In this document: in pieces, positions 1 through 8,957 of the stretch | Layout: each line of letters begins with the position of its first letter | Numbering within the stretch: the stretch's first letter is position 1 | Assembly: GCF_900108345.1 (NCBI RefSeq) | Contig: NZ_FNVV01000013.1 | Coordinates: 1,152,944 to 1,216,943 of the forward strand | Length of the DNA stretch: 64,000 bases | Source of the DNA: Bacteroides ndongoniae | Lineage (GTDB): Bacteria; Bacteroidota; Bacteroidia; Bacteroidales; Bacteroidaceae | Direction of reading: 5' to 3' | Notes under the pieces: generated by a model | What the model saw: only the letters and a program-made list of their open reading frames with translations | Databases searched by the model: none | What the model was told of the DNA's origin: nothing | Translations under genes and position numbers: made by a program

Positions 1-2
1 TG

Positions 3-662
3 GCATGGATTGCAGGCATATTGTTGGTGGGCTATGCTGTTTTGCTCTGTATGGGCAATGGATATGCGTGTGACGAGACCAATATTCTGTGTGTTGCCGA
101 TCGTGGTATTTTAGGGACAGAGCACCTTTACCGGAAGAGCCCGATTGACCCTGAAGGGTTAGTCAGTACCTTGTCTGCCATTGCTCACACACTGATAGGC
201 TTCTGCTGTGGAGCACTGATGCTGAAGAAAGGCATTTCATTGGAAACAAGAATCCTGAAGCTGGCGGTTACAGGCTTTCTGCTGATGGCTGTAGGCTGCT
301 TGCTGACAGAAGCTTTCCCGCTGAACAAGCGTATCTGGTCGCCTACTTTTGTACTGGTCACTTGTGGACTTGCAGCCATGCTTCAGGCTACACTGACCTA
401 CTTCATTGATCTGAAAGGAAAGAAAGACTGGTGTCGCTTCTTCGAAGTATTCGGAGTCAATCCGTTGTTCCTGTATGTGCTGAGCGAAGTGGCAGCTATT
501 GTGATAAGTGCTACGGAAAGCAAGCCTGTCGTTTACGGAGTCATTCACTCGTGCATTTCCGATCCTTATCTGGCTTCGGCATGTTATTCGTTGCTCTTCG
601 CGCTGGTAATGGGAGGATGCGGATATTGGCTGTACAAAAAGAAAATATATATCAAGTTATAA
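3..662 (+). CDS. DUF5009 / heparan-glucosaminide N-acetyltransferase-like membrane protein, 5' truncated
   Basis: The reading frame is already open at the left edge, so the N-terminal part is missing. What remains is about 219 residues with several hydrophobic membrane spans, including one near the C-terminus that ends in a short Lys-rich tail. The composition and the pattern IDPEGLVSTLSAIAHTLIGF resemble the C-terminal half of the DUF5009/COG4299 family, multi-pass inner-membrane proteins related to lysosomal heparan-alpha-glucosaminide acetyltransferase. In Bacteroidetes these often lie in glycan-utilisation loci, which fits the GH92 gene 54 nt downstream on the same strand. The family call is from recognition of the C-terminal half only; the substrate is unknown. 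Confidence 0.7.
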   Translation, partial: AWIAGILLVGYAVLLCMGNGYACDETNILCVADRGILGTEHLYRKSPIDPEGLVSTLSAIAHTLIGFCCGALMLKKGISLETRILKLAVTGFLLMAVGCLLTEAFPLNKRIWSPTFVLVTCGLAAMLQATLTYFIDLKGKKDWCRFFEVFGVNPLFLYVLSEVAAIVISATESKPVVYGVIHSCISDPYLASACYSLLFALVMGGCGYWLYKKKIYIKL

Positions 663-716
663 GCAGATCGTAGAATATTCTCGATAGAAAGAATTGAAAA
701 GAAAGAGCAAAGTGTT

Positions 717-3029
717 ATGACAGGAATCCGTTTATATAGTGTCTTGTGTATTTTTTCCGTTGCAGGCTTTTGTGCAGCTTGTTCGGAGAAAAGTGCGGAG
801 GAAAAACGTCTGCCATATGTTGATACGCGGATTGGTACGGCTCCCAGTGTGACGCATACGGCGGGACTGTTTGGAAAGAATACCGAGGAATACGGACAGA
901 CGTTGCCCGCAGTACTCGAACCCAACGGAATGAATTTCTGGACTCCGCAGACTCGCGACACCGAAGAGAAATGCATTGCTCCTTACTATTATGCCGACAG
1001 CCTTTTGCAGGGTTTCCGCAATTCGCATTGGATTGTTGGCGGGTGCACACAGGATTACGGTTCCATGACCCTGATGCCGCTTTTTAGCCGTTTGCGGTGC
1101 ATGCCCGAAGCACGTGTAACCCGTTTCTCGCACCAGACCGAGCAGGCCACTCCTGCCTATTATGCCGTTTCCTTGCCCGATGAGGCTCTGACAGCAGAGA
1201 TGACGGCACGTTCGCGCTCGTCCATTTTCCGTTTCACCTATCAGAAAAGCGGTAAAGCCTATTTGGTTGTCAATCCGAACAGCGATGAAGGACAGGGATT
1301 TATCTCGGTCGATACGGTGAACAACGTCATCAGCGGTTACAATCCCGTTCACCGCATCTATCAGGGCTGGGGAGAGCCCGCCGGATATAGCGGACATTTT
1401 GTGGTTCGTTTCCAGAAGAAGATAACAGGCTTCGGCGTATTCCGAGGCGATTCCATATTTCCGGCTCGTGACGCTATAGGCAATGCCTGTGGTATCGGTG
1501 CCTATGTCGAATTCGATGTGAACGAAGGCGAGAACCTGTTGGTTAAGGCTGCTTCCTCGTTTGTCAGTGCCGAAGGAGCCATGAACAATCTTGAAGCCGA
1601 GATTCCCCATTGGGATTTTGACCGTACACGTCGTGAACTGACAGATATCTGGGAACATCGGTTGGCACTTGTCGAAGTGCAGACCGACAACCGCGAAGCA
1701 AAGGAAAAATTTTACAGTGCCTTATACCGGGCTTCTTTCCTGCCGCGCACGTTCAACGATGCCGACGGCCGTTATCCTTCGTTTGCTACCGGTACTCCCG
1801 TACGTCAGCTTCCTGCCGGACGTACCTATTACGAGGACTACAGCATGTGGGATACGTATCGTGCCTTGCATCCGTTGGTCAATCTGCTGACCCCCGGACG
1901 GGCGGGCGATATGATGCAGTCGCTTGTCTGGAAGTACGAACAGGGTGGGTGGCTTCCTATTTTCCCGTGCTGGAACAGCTACACGGCTGCCATGATTGGC
2001 GACCACTGCATTGCTACCTTGGCCGATGCTTATTGTAAGGGAATCCGTAATTTCGATATTGACAAGGCGTACGAGGCCATGCGCAAGAACGCTTTTCAAT
2101 CACCCGCCGATGTACGCGAATACCGTGACGGTATGGGGCGCAGGGCTTTGAAGTCCTATCTGAAGTACGGATACATTCCGCTTGAAGATTCTGTTCCCGA
2201 TGCGTTCCATACAAGGGAACAGGTATCGCGTACGCTGGAGTATGCTTACGACGACTTTGCTCTGGCGCAGGTCGCTGCAGCTTTGGGCAAGACAGCCGAT
2301 ACTGACAGCCTGCTGGCTCGTGCCCGCAATTATCGCAACGTCATTGATCCTCGTACCGGTTATGCACAAGGGCGTCGGGCCGACGGCAGTTTCCTTACGG
2401 ACGATAATGCGTTCCGTTTTGCTTCCTTCATCACAGAAGGAGCCCCTTGTCATTACACTTGGTACGTGCCTCACGACCCTTACGGTCTGATGGAATGTAT
2501 GGGCGGGCGTGACAATTTTATCGCCAAGCTCGACTCCATGTTCTGCGAACAGCGCTATTGGCATGGTAACGAACCTTGTCATCAGGTAGCCTTTCTGTTC
2601 AACTATGCCGGACAGCCGTGGAAGACCCAGCAGGCAGTGCGTCACATCATGCAGACCGAGTACCTACAGGCACCCGGCGGGTTGTCGGGCAACGACGATG
2701 CCGGACAGATGTCGGCGTGGTACGTCTTTGCCGCTTTGGGCTTCTATCCCGTATGTCCCGGCACACCTTATTATATATTGGGCAGTCCTTCGTTCAGCGA
2801 AGCCGTGCTGCATCTTGAGAACGGGCGTACATTTACATTGAAGGTGCTTCATGCTTCCGAAAAGAACATCTATATACAGAGTGTCCGTCTGAACGGTCGC
2901 CCTTATACGAAGAACTACCTTTCGCACGAGGACATCCTGCGGGGAGGAACGATGGAGTTTGTCATGGGCGATAAGCCCAACACAGCCTGGGGCAGTGCTT
3001 CGGCCGACTGTCCGCCTTCTGTCATGTGA
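717..3029 (+). CDS. GH92 family exo-alpha-mannosidase, lipoprotein
   Basis: This is a 770-residue protein of the usual GH92 length. The N-terminus has a short hydrophobic segment ending in FCAACSE, a lipobox, so it is probably an outer-membrane or periplasmic lipoprotein. Family hallmarks are VDTRIGT near residue 30, HWIVGGCTQDYGSM near 105, WHGNEPCHQ near 615 (the family's catalytic acid Glu) and GNDDAGQMSAW near 656 (the base Asp region). GH92 enzymes are calcium-dependent inverting exo-alpha-mannosidases. It leads a same-strand group with two GH28 genes and a phosphatase. Linkage preference cannot be read from the sequence. Confidence 0.93.
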   Translation: MTGIRLYSVLCIFSVAGFCAACSEKSAEEKRLPYVDTRIGTAPSVTHTAGLFGKNTEEYGQTLPAVLEPNGMNFWTPQTRDTEEKCIAPYYYADSLLQGFRNSHWIVGGCTQDYGSMTLMPLFSRLRCMPEARVTRFSHQTEQATPAYYAVSLPDEALTAEMTARSRSSIFRFTYQKSGKAYLVVNPNSDEGQGFISVDTVNNVISGYNPVHRIYQGWGEPAGYSGHFVVRFQKKITGFGVFRGDSIFPARDAIGNACGIGAYVEFDVNEGENLLVKAASSFVSAEGAMNNLEAEIPHWDFDRTRRELTDIWEHRLALVEVQTDNREAKEKFYSALYRASFLPRTFNDADGRYPSFATGTPVRQLPAGRTYYEDYSMWDTYRALHPLVNLLTPGRAGDMMQSLVWKYEQGGWLPIFPCWNSYTAAMIGDHCIATLADAYCKGIRNFDIDKAYEAMRKNAFQSPADVREYRDGMGRRALKSYLKYGYIPLEDSVPDAFHTREQVSRTLEYAYDDFALAQVAAALGKTADTDSLLARARNYRNVIDPRTGYAQGRRADGSFLTDDNAFRFASFITEGAPCHYTWYVPHDPYGLMECMGGRDNFIAKLDSMFCEQRYWHGNEPCHQVAFLFNYAGQPWKTQQAVRHIMQTEYLQAPGGLSGNDDAGQMSAWYVFAALGFYPVCPGTPYYILGSPSFSEAVLHLENGRTFTLKVLHASEKNIYIQSVRLNGRPYTKNYLSHEDILRGGTMEFVMGDKPNTAWGSASADCPPSVM

Positions 3030-3055
3030 TTGATTGATTAATTAATTGAATATTA

Positions 3056-4522
3056 ATGCTTATGATACATAGAATACCTGTCTGTCTGTTCCTGTTACTG
3101 TTTGTCCCTCTGTTCCTGTATGCCAGAGGCGGACATGCTCCGGTATATGATGTGACTGCTTTCGGTGCGGTTTCCGATACTACCCGACTTTCTACCGAGG
3201 CTTTTCAGCGGGCAGTCGATGCCTGTGCTGCCGACGGTGGAGGAACGGTATGGGTGCCTGCCGGCAATTACCTGTGCACGACGGTCGTACTGAAAAGCAA
3301 CGTTAATCTGCATCTGGATGCCGGTGCCACCGTTTATGCCAGTCGGAAAGTGTCTGACTATGAAGGTTTACGGCAGAAGGTTGGAGCAGCCGATACCAGT
3401 GAGAGTGAAGTCCTGTTGGGGGCTTTCGATGCCGAAAATATATCGGTGACGGGAACCGGAACCCTGCACTGCCGTGCCGAACGCATCGGATATCGGCGCG
3501 CTCCACAGACTGTCGTCACCGATTCGGTTACCGGTCGTGAGATTGCCAATGCCGCCCGTTACGGAGCCGACTATCAGAGCAAGTTCCGTAAAGTGCCGCC
3601 TTGTCCCGGAGCCATTAGCTTTGTTGGCTGTACCGGTGTGTGCATCCGCGACATCCGGGTGGTCGAATCTTCTTTCTGGTCCGTGCATCTGCAATGGTGC
3701 GAACGGGTGACGGTTGATGGCGTTTATATCACTTCCAACCGTCACAACGGGGTCAATGCCGACGGACTCGACATCGACGGATGCAGCCAAGTGATGGTGA
3801 GCAACTGCCGCATCGATACCGGCGACGATGCTCTTTGCCTGAAGACGACCCGACAGGAAGGCAAGGCTCTGCCTTGCAGTCAGATTACCATAACTAACTG
3901 CGTGCTGACCTCGTCGTCGGCTGCATTGAAGATCGGCACGGAGTCGCATGCCGACTTCGAGAACATTACCGTTTCCAACTGTGTCATCGACAAGGCAAAC
4001 CGCGGACTGAATATGATAATCCGCGACGGTGGCAGTGCCCGCAACATTCTGTTTTCGAACATCGCCATCACTACCTGCCGGAAAGAAACCTTCTGGTGGG
4101 GAAACGGAGACCCCGTCTGGTTCACCGTGCAGAAGCGGGGAGACGGTCCGTCGGGCACCATCGAGAATGTGACTCTGAGTCACATCATCGCTCACGGACA
4201 GAGTGGTATCCGCCTTGAAGGCTTCAGCCGGCGGATCAGAAACGTCCGCCTGAACGACGTGCAGCTGTTTATGGAGCCGGAAGACGCGGTGGACAAGCGT
4301 TCGCGCAACGGATTCCTGTTCGACGGAGTTGATAAGCTGTCGCTGGTCGATTGCGAAGTGAACTGGGATATGCAGCATCCCGAGCCCACGTGGGAGAGCG
4401 CTTACCTGTTTCGCAACGTGGACGGACTGCAATTGGTGCGGACCTACGGTGACAGTGCGCCGGGCAGCCAGTATCCGGCTTTCCGATACGAGCAGGTAGA
4501 TCATATCCGAACAACCGATTAA
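3056..4522 (+). CDS. GH28 family polygalacturonase-like glycoside hydrolase, secreted
   Basis: This 488-residue protein has a signal peptide (hydrophobic run up to about residue 23) and a right-handed beta-helix repeat pattern. GH28 active-site motifs are visible: NADGLDIDGC near residue 234 and DTGDDALCLKT near 253, carrying the catalytic Asp residues. The canonical GHG motif is replaced by ALKIGTES and the RIK region by NRGLNMIIRD. That is common in the divergent exo-acting or rhamnogalacturonan/xylogalacturonan-type members found in Bacteroidetes. It starts 27 nt after the GH92 gene. Likely substrates are pectic side structures; the exact bond is uncertain. Confidence 0.9.
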   Translation: MLMIHRIPVCLFLLLFVPLFLYARGGHAPVYDVTAFGAVSDTTRLSTEAFQRAVDACAADGGGTVWVPAGNYLCTTVVLKSNVNLHLDAGATVYASRKVSDYEGLRQKVGAADTSESEVLLGAFDAENISVTGTGTLHCRAERIGYRRAPQTVVTDSVTGREIANAARYGADYQSKFRKVPPCPGAISFVGCTGVCIRDIRVVESSFWSVHLQWCERVTVDGVYITSNRHNGVNADGLDIDGCSQVMVSNCRIDTGDDALCLKTTRQEGKALPCSQITITNCVLTSSSAALKIGTESHADFENITVSNCVIDKANRGLNMIIRDGGSARNILFSNIAITTCRKETFWWGNGDPVWFTVQKRGDGPSGTIENVTLSHIIAHGQSGIRLEGFSRRIRNVRLNDVQLFMEPEDAVDKRSRNGFLFDGVDKLSLVDCEVNWDMQHPEPTWESAYLFRNVDGLQLVRTYGDSAPGSQYPAFRYEQVDHIRTTD

Positions 4523-4536
4523 ACTTTTAACGAGAT

Positions 4537-5937
4537 ATGAGAACGAAACATTTGATTCTTGCCCTGTTCAGCCTGTTTCTGCTGAATGCGTGCCAGCAAC
4601 GGCAGAAGGGAGTTTACAACGTGATGGACTATGGAGCGGCGGGAGACGGAAAGGCCGACGACGCAACTGCCATACAGCAGGCTGTCGATGCCTGTAGTGC
4701 CGCCGGAGGCGGAACCGTATTGCTCCCTTCGGGGCATACCTTTCTGTGTGGTCCGCTGAAGTTGGCTTCCGATGTCAATTTCCATTTGGAGCCCAACTCG
4801 CGTCTGTTGGCCAATCCCGACGAAAGTGTTTACAACGAAAGCGCTTTTGGCGACAACCGTGGTGAAGGCATGATGTGGATCAGCGGAAAAGACCTGAAAA
4901 ACCTGTCCATCACGGGTACAGGTACCATCGACGGCAACGGGGTGGCCTTTATGGGGAAGGAACTGGAGGATTCGTACGAACTGAAACCGGTGACGGACTT
5001 CGATCCGCGTCCGCATGTCCTGACCCTTATCAATGCCGAGAAGACAGTGATCAGAGATGTAACCATCTGCAACAGTGCCTACTGGACCATTCATCTGGTG
5101 GGTTGCTACGATGCGCTGATCGAAGGTATTTCCCTACTCAATAACCTGAAGATCCGCAATGGCGACGGCATCGACCTCGACCATTCGCGCAAGGTACGCA
5201 TCGCCGACTGCTTTATCGAGTCGGGCGATGATTGCATCTGCCTGAAAAACAGACGTGAATTCGAAGAATACGGTTCGTGCGAAGACAATGTGGTGAGCAA
5301 CTGTGTGATGACTTCCCGTTCGTGTGCCATCAAGATTGGGTCGGAGAACATGGACGTTATCAACAACGTGCTGTTCAACAATTGCATCATCCGGGGCAGC
5401 AACCGTGGAGTCGGCATTCAGAACCGTGACGAAGGCACGGTGACCAACGTTGTTTTCTCGAATATGCTTATCGACTGCCAGTTCTTTTCCGATGTGTGGT
5501 GGGGCAAGGCCGAGCCTATCTATGTGACTTCTTATCCGCGTGCCGTAGGCAATCACAAGGATGCCGGCTGGCGTTTTCCGAAGGGAGCTACCGAAGGACG
5601 TTGCGGAGAGGTGAGCCGTATTTACTTCACGAATATCAAGTGTACCAGCGAGAACGGCGTATTTGTAGGCGGAGATGTACCGGGCAAGGTGAATCACATT
5701 TACTTCAAGGACGTGGATGTGTTGCTATACAAGCGTACCGGCTATCCCGGAGGAATCTACGACAAGCGTCCCTGTCTGGGCGAAGGTTTTGTACATGATA
5801 GCACGTACGGTTTCTACATCGATACGGCTTCAGACATTTATATAGAAGATTCGCGCATCATGTGGGGCGATACCAAGCCCGACAAGGCTGCCGACGGTGT
5901 GATGCAGAAGAATGCCCACAACGTGGTGATTGAATGA
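4537..5937 (+). CDS. GH28 family polygalacturonase-like glycoside hydrolase, lipoprotein
   Basis: The product is 466 residues, with a lipoprotein signal ending in LLNACQQ. The mature start contains DYGAAGDGKADDATAIQ, typical of the beta-helix N-cap. Catalytic motifs are NGDGIDLDHS near residue 207 and ESGDDCICLK near 227. As in the preceding gene, GHG is replaced by AIKIGSE, followed by NRGVGIQNRDEG. It begins 14 nt after the previous GH28 gene, so the two are probably co-transcribed. They differ enough in sequence to be separate specificities rather than a recent duplication. Likely cell-envelope pectin oligosaccharide hydrolase. Confidence 0.9.
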   Translation: MRTKHLILALFSLFLLNACQQRQKGVYNVMDYGAAGDGKADDATAIQQAVDACSAAGGGTVLLPSGHTFLCGPLKLASDVNFHLEPNSRLLANPDESVYNESAFGDNRGEGMMWISGKDLKNLSITGTGTIDGNGVAFMGKELEDSYELKPVTDFDPRPHVLTLINAEKTVIRDVTICNSAYWTIHLVGCYDALIEGISLLNNLKIRNGDGIDLDHSRKVRIADCFIESGDDCICLKNRREFEEYGSCEDNVVSNCVMTSRSCAIKIGSENMDVINNVLFNNCIIRGSNRGVGIQNRDEGTVTNVVFSNMLIDCQFFSDVWWGKAEPIYVTSYPRAVGNHKDAGWRFPKGATEGRCGEVSRIYFTNIKCTSENGVFVGGDVPGKVNHIYFKDVDVLLYKRTGYPGGIYDKRPCLGEGFVHDSTYGFYIDTASDIYIEDSRIMWGDTKPDKAADGVMQKNAHNVVIE

Positions 5938-6007
5938 GCCGACCGGTTCCTGCCTGACAGTTAAGGAGTGAAAAGGAGGGAATCCGATACATTGTATCCC
6001 ACTTATT

Positions 6008-6082
6008 CAGGCACGGATTACACGGATATTCGCAGATTATTTTTATTCTTTATATCTTGTTTTTCCGTGTAATCCGTGTCTG
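6008..6082. repeat. Long-armed palindrome containing CACGGATTACACGGA
   Basis: Two 19-nt arms (6008-6026 and 6064-6082) are complementary except for one pair and enclose a 37-nt AT-rich loop. The spacer lies between the GH28 gene and the acid phosphatase gene on the same strand, so it may end or slow transcription or stabilise the upstream 3' end. A related core (GCGGATTA/TAATCCGC) forms another palindrome at 58674-58741, which suggests a dispersed repeat family. Confidence 0.75.
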
Positions 6083-6132
6083 AAAATAACAACTACTTTT
6101 GAATTTGAATGTCTATTGGTAAAAAACAGAAT

Positions 6133-7401
6133 ATGAGACGAATACTGATTACGATATGCGCTTTTTGCAGTTTTCTGGCGGTCTTTTCGCAAAGCCGTCC
6201 CACGCCCGAGCAGTTGGGAAGTATCTATTATGCCTATCCCGCACCGACGGAGGCGCCTGCACCGGCTCCCGAAGGATATGAGCCGTTCTACATCAGCCAT
6301 TACGGCCGTCACGGTTCGCGTTGGATGACGGACGATGTGCGTTATGTGGCGATGGTCAGTCTGTTCGATTCGCTGTACCGATGCAATCAGCTGACGGCTT
6401 TGGGACAGGATGTCCGTCTGCGCCTGCATCGCGTGTGGGACGATGCCCGCGGACGCAGCGGCAACATCACGCCGCTTGGCGAACGGCAGCATCACGACAT
6501 TGCCGTCCGCATGTACCGCAACTTCCCGCAGGTGTTTGGCGACAGTGCGGTCATCGATGCCCGTTCTTCCACTTCGCTCCGCTGTGCGATGAGCATGAGT
6601 TATTTCACCGACGGACTGAAAGAACAGAATTCTGCCTTGCGCATTACTCGCCGTGCTTATGGCGAGTACATGAACTACATTGCCTATACCTCGCCCGAAG
6701 GCGAGGCTTTCACCTCCGAGCAGGCTGCATGGCGCAAGGATTTTCACGCTTTCGAAAGTCGCATGATACGTCCGGCCCGGTTGATGAAATCGCTGTTTCA
6801 GCATGCCGAAAACTTCTCGGAGAAACAGTCGGCCGATGTCATGACATCGCTTTATTGGATTGCCGCCGACATGCAGAATGTGGATTTGTGCGGACAAGTG
6901 TCGTTTTACGACCTCTTTCAGTACGACGAACTGCGCGACTTCTGGCGGACGGTGAATGCCCGCATGTATGTGTGCAACGCCGCAGCTCCGCTTAATGAGG
7001 GGCTGATGCCGCGCTGTGCTTCCAACCTGTTGAATGATATTGTGGCAAAGGCCGATACTGCCATACGTGGCGGAAAGACGGCTGCCGATTTGCGCTTCGG
7101 ACACGATACACACCTCATCCGATTGCTGGCCCTGATGCAGATGGAGGGCTGTGCAAACCAGGAGGCCGATATGGATAAGTTTCATCTGGCATGGCAGGAC
7201 TACAAAGTCTCGCCCATGGGTGCCAACTTGCAGCTTATTTTCTATCGGGCTCCGGGGAAGGATGTGTTGGTGTGCTTCCTGCTGAACGAGCGCGAAGCCA
7301 AACTTCCCATCCAAAGCGTGGAGGGATCGTTCTACCGTTGGGAAGACGTAAAGCGCTTCTGGCACCAGGTGGCACCTGCACAGGGCGGTGACGTCAGATG
7401 A
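6133..7401 (+). CDS. Histidine acid phosphatase family protein (MINPP/phytase-like), secreted
   Basis: The sequence has the histidine acid phosphatase signature HYGRHGSRW near residue 56, with the nucleophile His, and a HDTHLIR motif near 323 as proton donor. The start at 6133 places the signal peptide (MRRILITICAFCSFLAVFSQ) at the N-terminus; an in-frame ATG at 6109 would add eight residues in front. The family removes phosphate from substrates such as inositol phosphates, and periplasmic homologues occur in Bacteroides. It follows the GH92/GH28 group after a palindrome. Its 3' end overlaps hydF by 8 bp, tail to tail. The substrate is inferred only at family level. Confidence 0.85.
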   Translation: MRRILITICAFCSFLAVFSQSRPTPEQLGSIYYAYPAPTEAPAPAPEGYEPFYISHYGRHGSRWMTDDVRYVAMVSLFDSLYRCNQLTALGQDVRLRLHRVWDDARGRSGNITPLGERQHHDIAVRMYRNFPQVFGDSAVIDARSSTSLRCAMSMSYFTDGLKEQNSALRITRRAYGEYMNYIAYTSPEGEAFTSEQAAWRKDFHAFESRMIRPARLMKSLFQHAENFSEKQSADVMTSLYWIAADMQNVDLCGQVSFYDLFQYDELRDFWRTVNARMYVCNAAAPLNEGLMPRCASNLLNDIVAKADTAIRGGKTAADLRFGHDTHLIRLLALMQMEGCANQEADMDKFHLAWQDYKVSPMGANLQLIFYRAPGKDVLVCFLLNEREAKLPIQSVEGSFYRWEDVKRFWHQVAPAQGGDVR

Positions 7402-8581
7402 CGATTTTGTCTAATATGCCGTTTACCCAGGCGATGGTTACGCCGTAGTTGGTCATCGGCACTCCCTGGCGGCGGGCACTTTCGATGCGACTCATGACGT
7501 GCTTGCGGTTGAACATGCACGCGCCGCAATGAATGACGAGGTCGTAGCCCGAAAGATCGTCTGGGAAGTCGGCGCCCGATACGATGTCGATGTGTATGCC
7601 TTCTCCTAAACGCTTGCGCAGCATGCGGGGCAGTTTCACGCGGCCAATGTCTTCCGACAGCGGAGCATGGGTGCAGGCTTCGGCTATCAGGATGCGGGCA
7701 TCCTTTCCCAAACGGGCGATGCTGGCCGCGCCTTGCAGATAGTAGTCGATGTCTCCCTTTTGACGGGCAAACAGGACGGAGAACGAGGTCAGCAGACTTT
7801 CGGCAGGCTTTTGCTCATATACGGTGCTGAACACCTGCGAGTCGGTGATGATCAGTTGCGGCGGGCGCGACAGGGCTTGCAGCGTGTCGGCCAGCTTGTC
7901 GGTGGTGCAGCTCATCACCATGCATTTCCGGTCGAGCAGTTCGCGCAGTGTCTGTACCTGGGGCAGAATCAGTCTGCCTTTGGGAGCCTGGATGTCTTGC
8001 GGCATCACTAACAGTACCAAGTCACCTTCCGATACCAAGTGCGACACGATGGCGGGTTGTACCGTTTCCGATGCCATGCGTATCAGGGCTTCGCGGATAG
8101 CTTCCACGCCTTCGCCCGTCCGGGCACTGGCAATGAGGGGACGCATGCCGGCTTTCTTGCTTATTGCATCGGCCACGGTTTCGGCCCGGGGTAGCAGGTC
8201 GGCCTTGTTCAGCACCAGCAGGGTGGGGATTTGCTTTTCCTTCAGCAGTTGTAGCCAGTGCAGTTCGTCTTTCACCTCTTCGTCTCTGCACACCAACAGG
8301 GCTACGTCGGCCTTTTGCATGACCTTCAATGTTTTTTCTACACGCAGTGCACCCAGTTCGCCCTCATCGTCAAAGCCAGCCGTATCGATGAATACGCACG
8401 GCCCCAATCCGTGTACTTCCATGGCCTGATAGACCGGATCGGTGGTTGTGCCGGCGACGTCGGACACCAATGCTGCCTGCTGGTGGGTCAGTGCATTCAG
8501 CAGCGAAGATTTTCCACTGTTTCGTTTGCCCAGCAGAACGATGTGCAGGCGGTTGGAGCGGGGGGTAGCTGTTAAACTCAT
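7394..8581 (-). CDS. hydF: [FeFe]-hydrogenase H-cluster maturation GTPase HydF
   Basis: The 395-residue protein has an N-terminal Era-like GTPase domain: P-loop GKRNSGKSS, switch region VAGTTTDP, DTAGFDDEG and NKAD. The C-terminal part carries the HydF iron-sulfur ligand pattern: a CTH followed about 45-50 residues later by HCGAC. HydF is the scaffold that receives the diiron subcluster made by HydE and HydG and delivers it to the hydrogenase. I chose the start at 8581 (MSLTATPRSN) because the upstream extension is non-homologous and crosses a terminator-like hairpin. hydE, hydG and a hydrogenase gene are not in this window. Confidence 0.93.
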   Translation of the reverse strand: MSLTATPRSNRLHIVLLGKRNSGKSSLLNALTHQQAALVSDVAGTTTDPVYQAMEVHGLGPCVFIDTAGFDDEGELGALRVEKTLKVMQKADVALLVCRDEEVKDELHWLQLLKEKQIPTLLVLNKADLLPRAETVADAISKKAGMRPLIASARTGEGVEAIREALIRMASETVQPAIVSHLVSEGDLVLLVMPQDIQAPKGRLILPQVQTLRELLDRKCMVMSCTTDKLADTLQALSRPPQLIITDSQVFSTVYEQKPAESLLTSFSVLFARQKGDIDYYLQGAASIARLGKDARILIAEACTHAPLSEDIGRVKLPRMLRKRLGEGIHIDIVSGADFPDDLSGYDLVIHCGACMFNRKHVMSRIESARRQGVPMTNYGVTIAWVNGILDKIVI

Positions 8582-8659
8582 AAAACGGTAGTTTAAAGGA
8601 GGAATATGGATTAAAGTTAGCTGATGAAAAGAAATAATTATATCTTTGTAAGCAGGCAT

Positions 8660-8713
8660 AAAAAAACCCGGATTCATCACCAGTAACTGAAAGCTGGGAG
8701 AGGAACGCCCGGG
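8660..8713 (-). terminator. Terminator-like nested hairpin in the hydF leader
   Basis: Read on the minus strand, CCCGG (8713-8709) pairs with CCGGG (8671-8667). An inner CCAG/CTGG pair (8697-8694 with 8683-8680) sits inside, and seven T residues (8666-8660) follow the stem. No gene ends into it from this direction, so it is not an ordinary gene terminator. It lies between a good promoter and the hydF start, which suggests attenuation or a short RNA of about 57 nt. Confidence 0.6.
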
Positions 8714-8722
8714 ACTGCAATA

Positions 8723-8753
8723 CAAAAGTACAAAAGATATGGAACATAACAAA
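8723..8753 (-). promoter_or_regulatory. Bacteroidetes-type promoter for hydF
   Basis: On the minus strand, TTTG (8753-8750) is followed after 19 nt by TACTTTTG (8730-8723), a full match to the TTTG/TAnnTTTG consensus. The start site would be near 8716, about 135 nt upstream of the hydF ATG. Confidence 0.7.
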
Positions 8754-8824
8754 GCATTCTTTGAAAAAGTTTTCTCCACCAAACTGCTTTTCATAATGAA
8801 TCCATTTGCTGGAATTTGAATCGT

Positions 8825-8956
8825 GTGGAAGATATTCATCGGGAGATGGTTGTCGTCATGGGATGGATGAACAAGGATGTACCCGGTTGGTTACAACTTA
8901 TTGATCGCTTCGATACGGTGTGCGCCAGTATTCGGAAAAACATGGGATGGCAATGA
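8825..8956 (+). pseudogene. Short coding-like remnant ending at the 22-bp array
   Basis: From GTG 8825 (or ATG 8846) a frame runs to TGA at 8954-8956 and reads like ordinary protein (for example VPGWLQLIDRFDTV). I do not recognise it. It stops 1 bp before the 22-bp repeat array, as the HigA-like remnant does beside the second array copy. It could be chance or the stump of a gene disrupted by the repeat element. Confidence 0.25.
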
Positions 8957-8957
8957 G

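Noticed and set aside
8582..8839. N-terminal extension of HydF by 86 residues
   Set aside because: The extension crosses the promoter and the terminator-like hairpin and has no similarity to HydF. The family start fits 8581.
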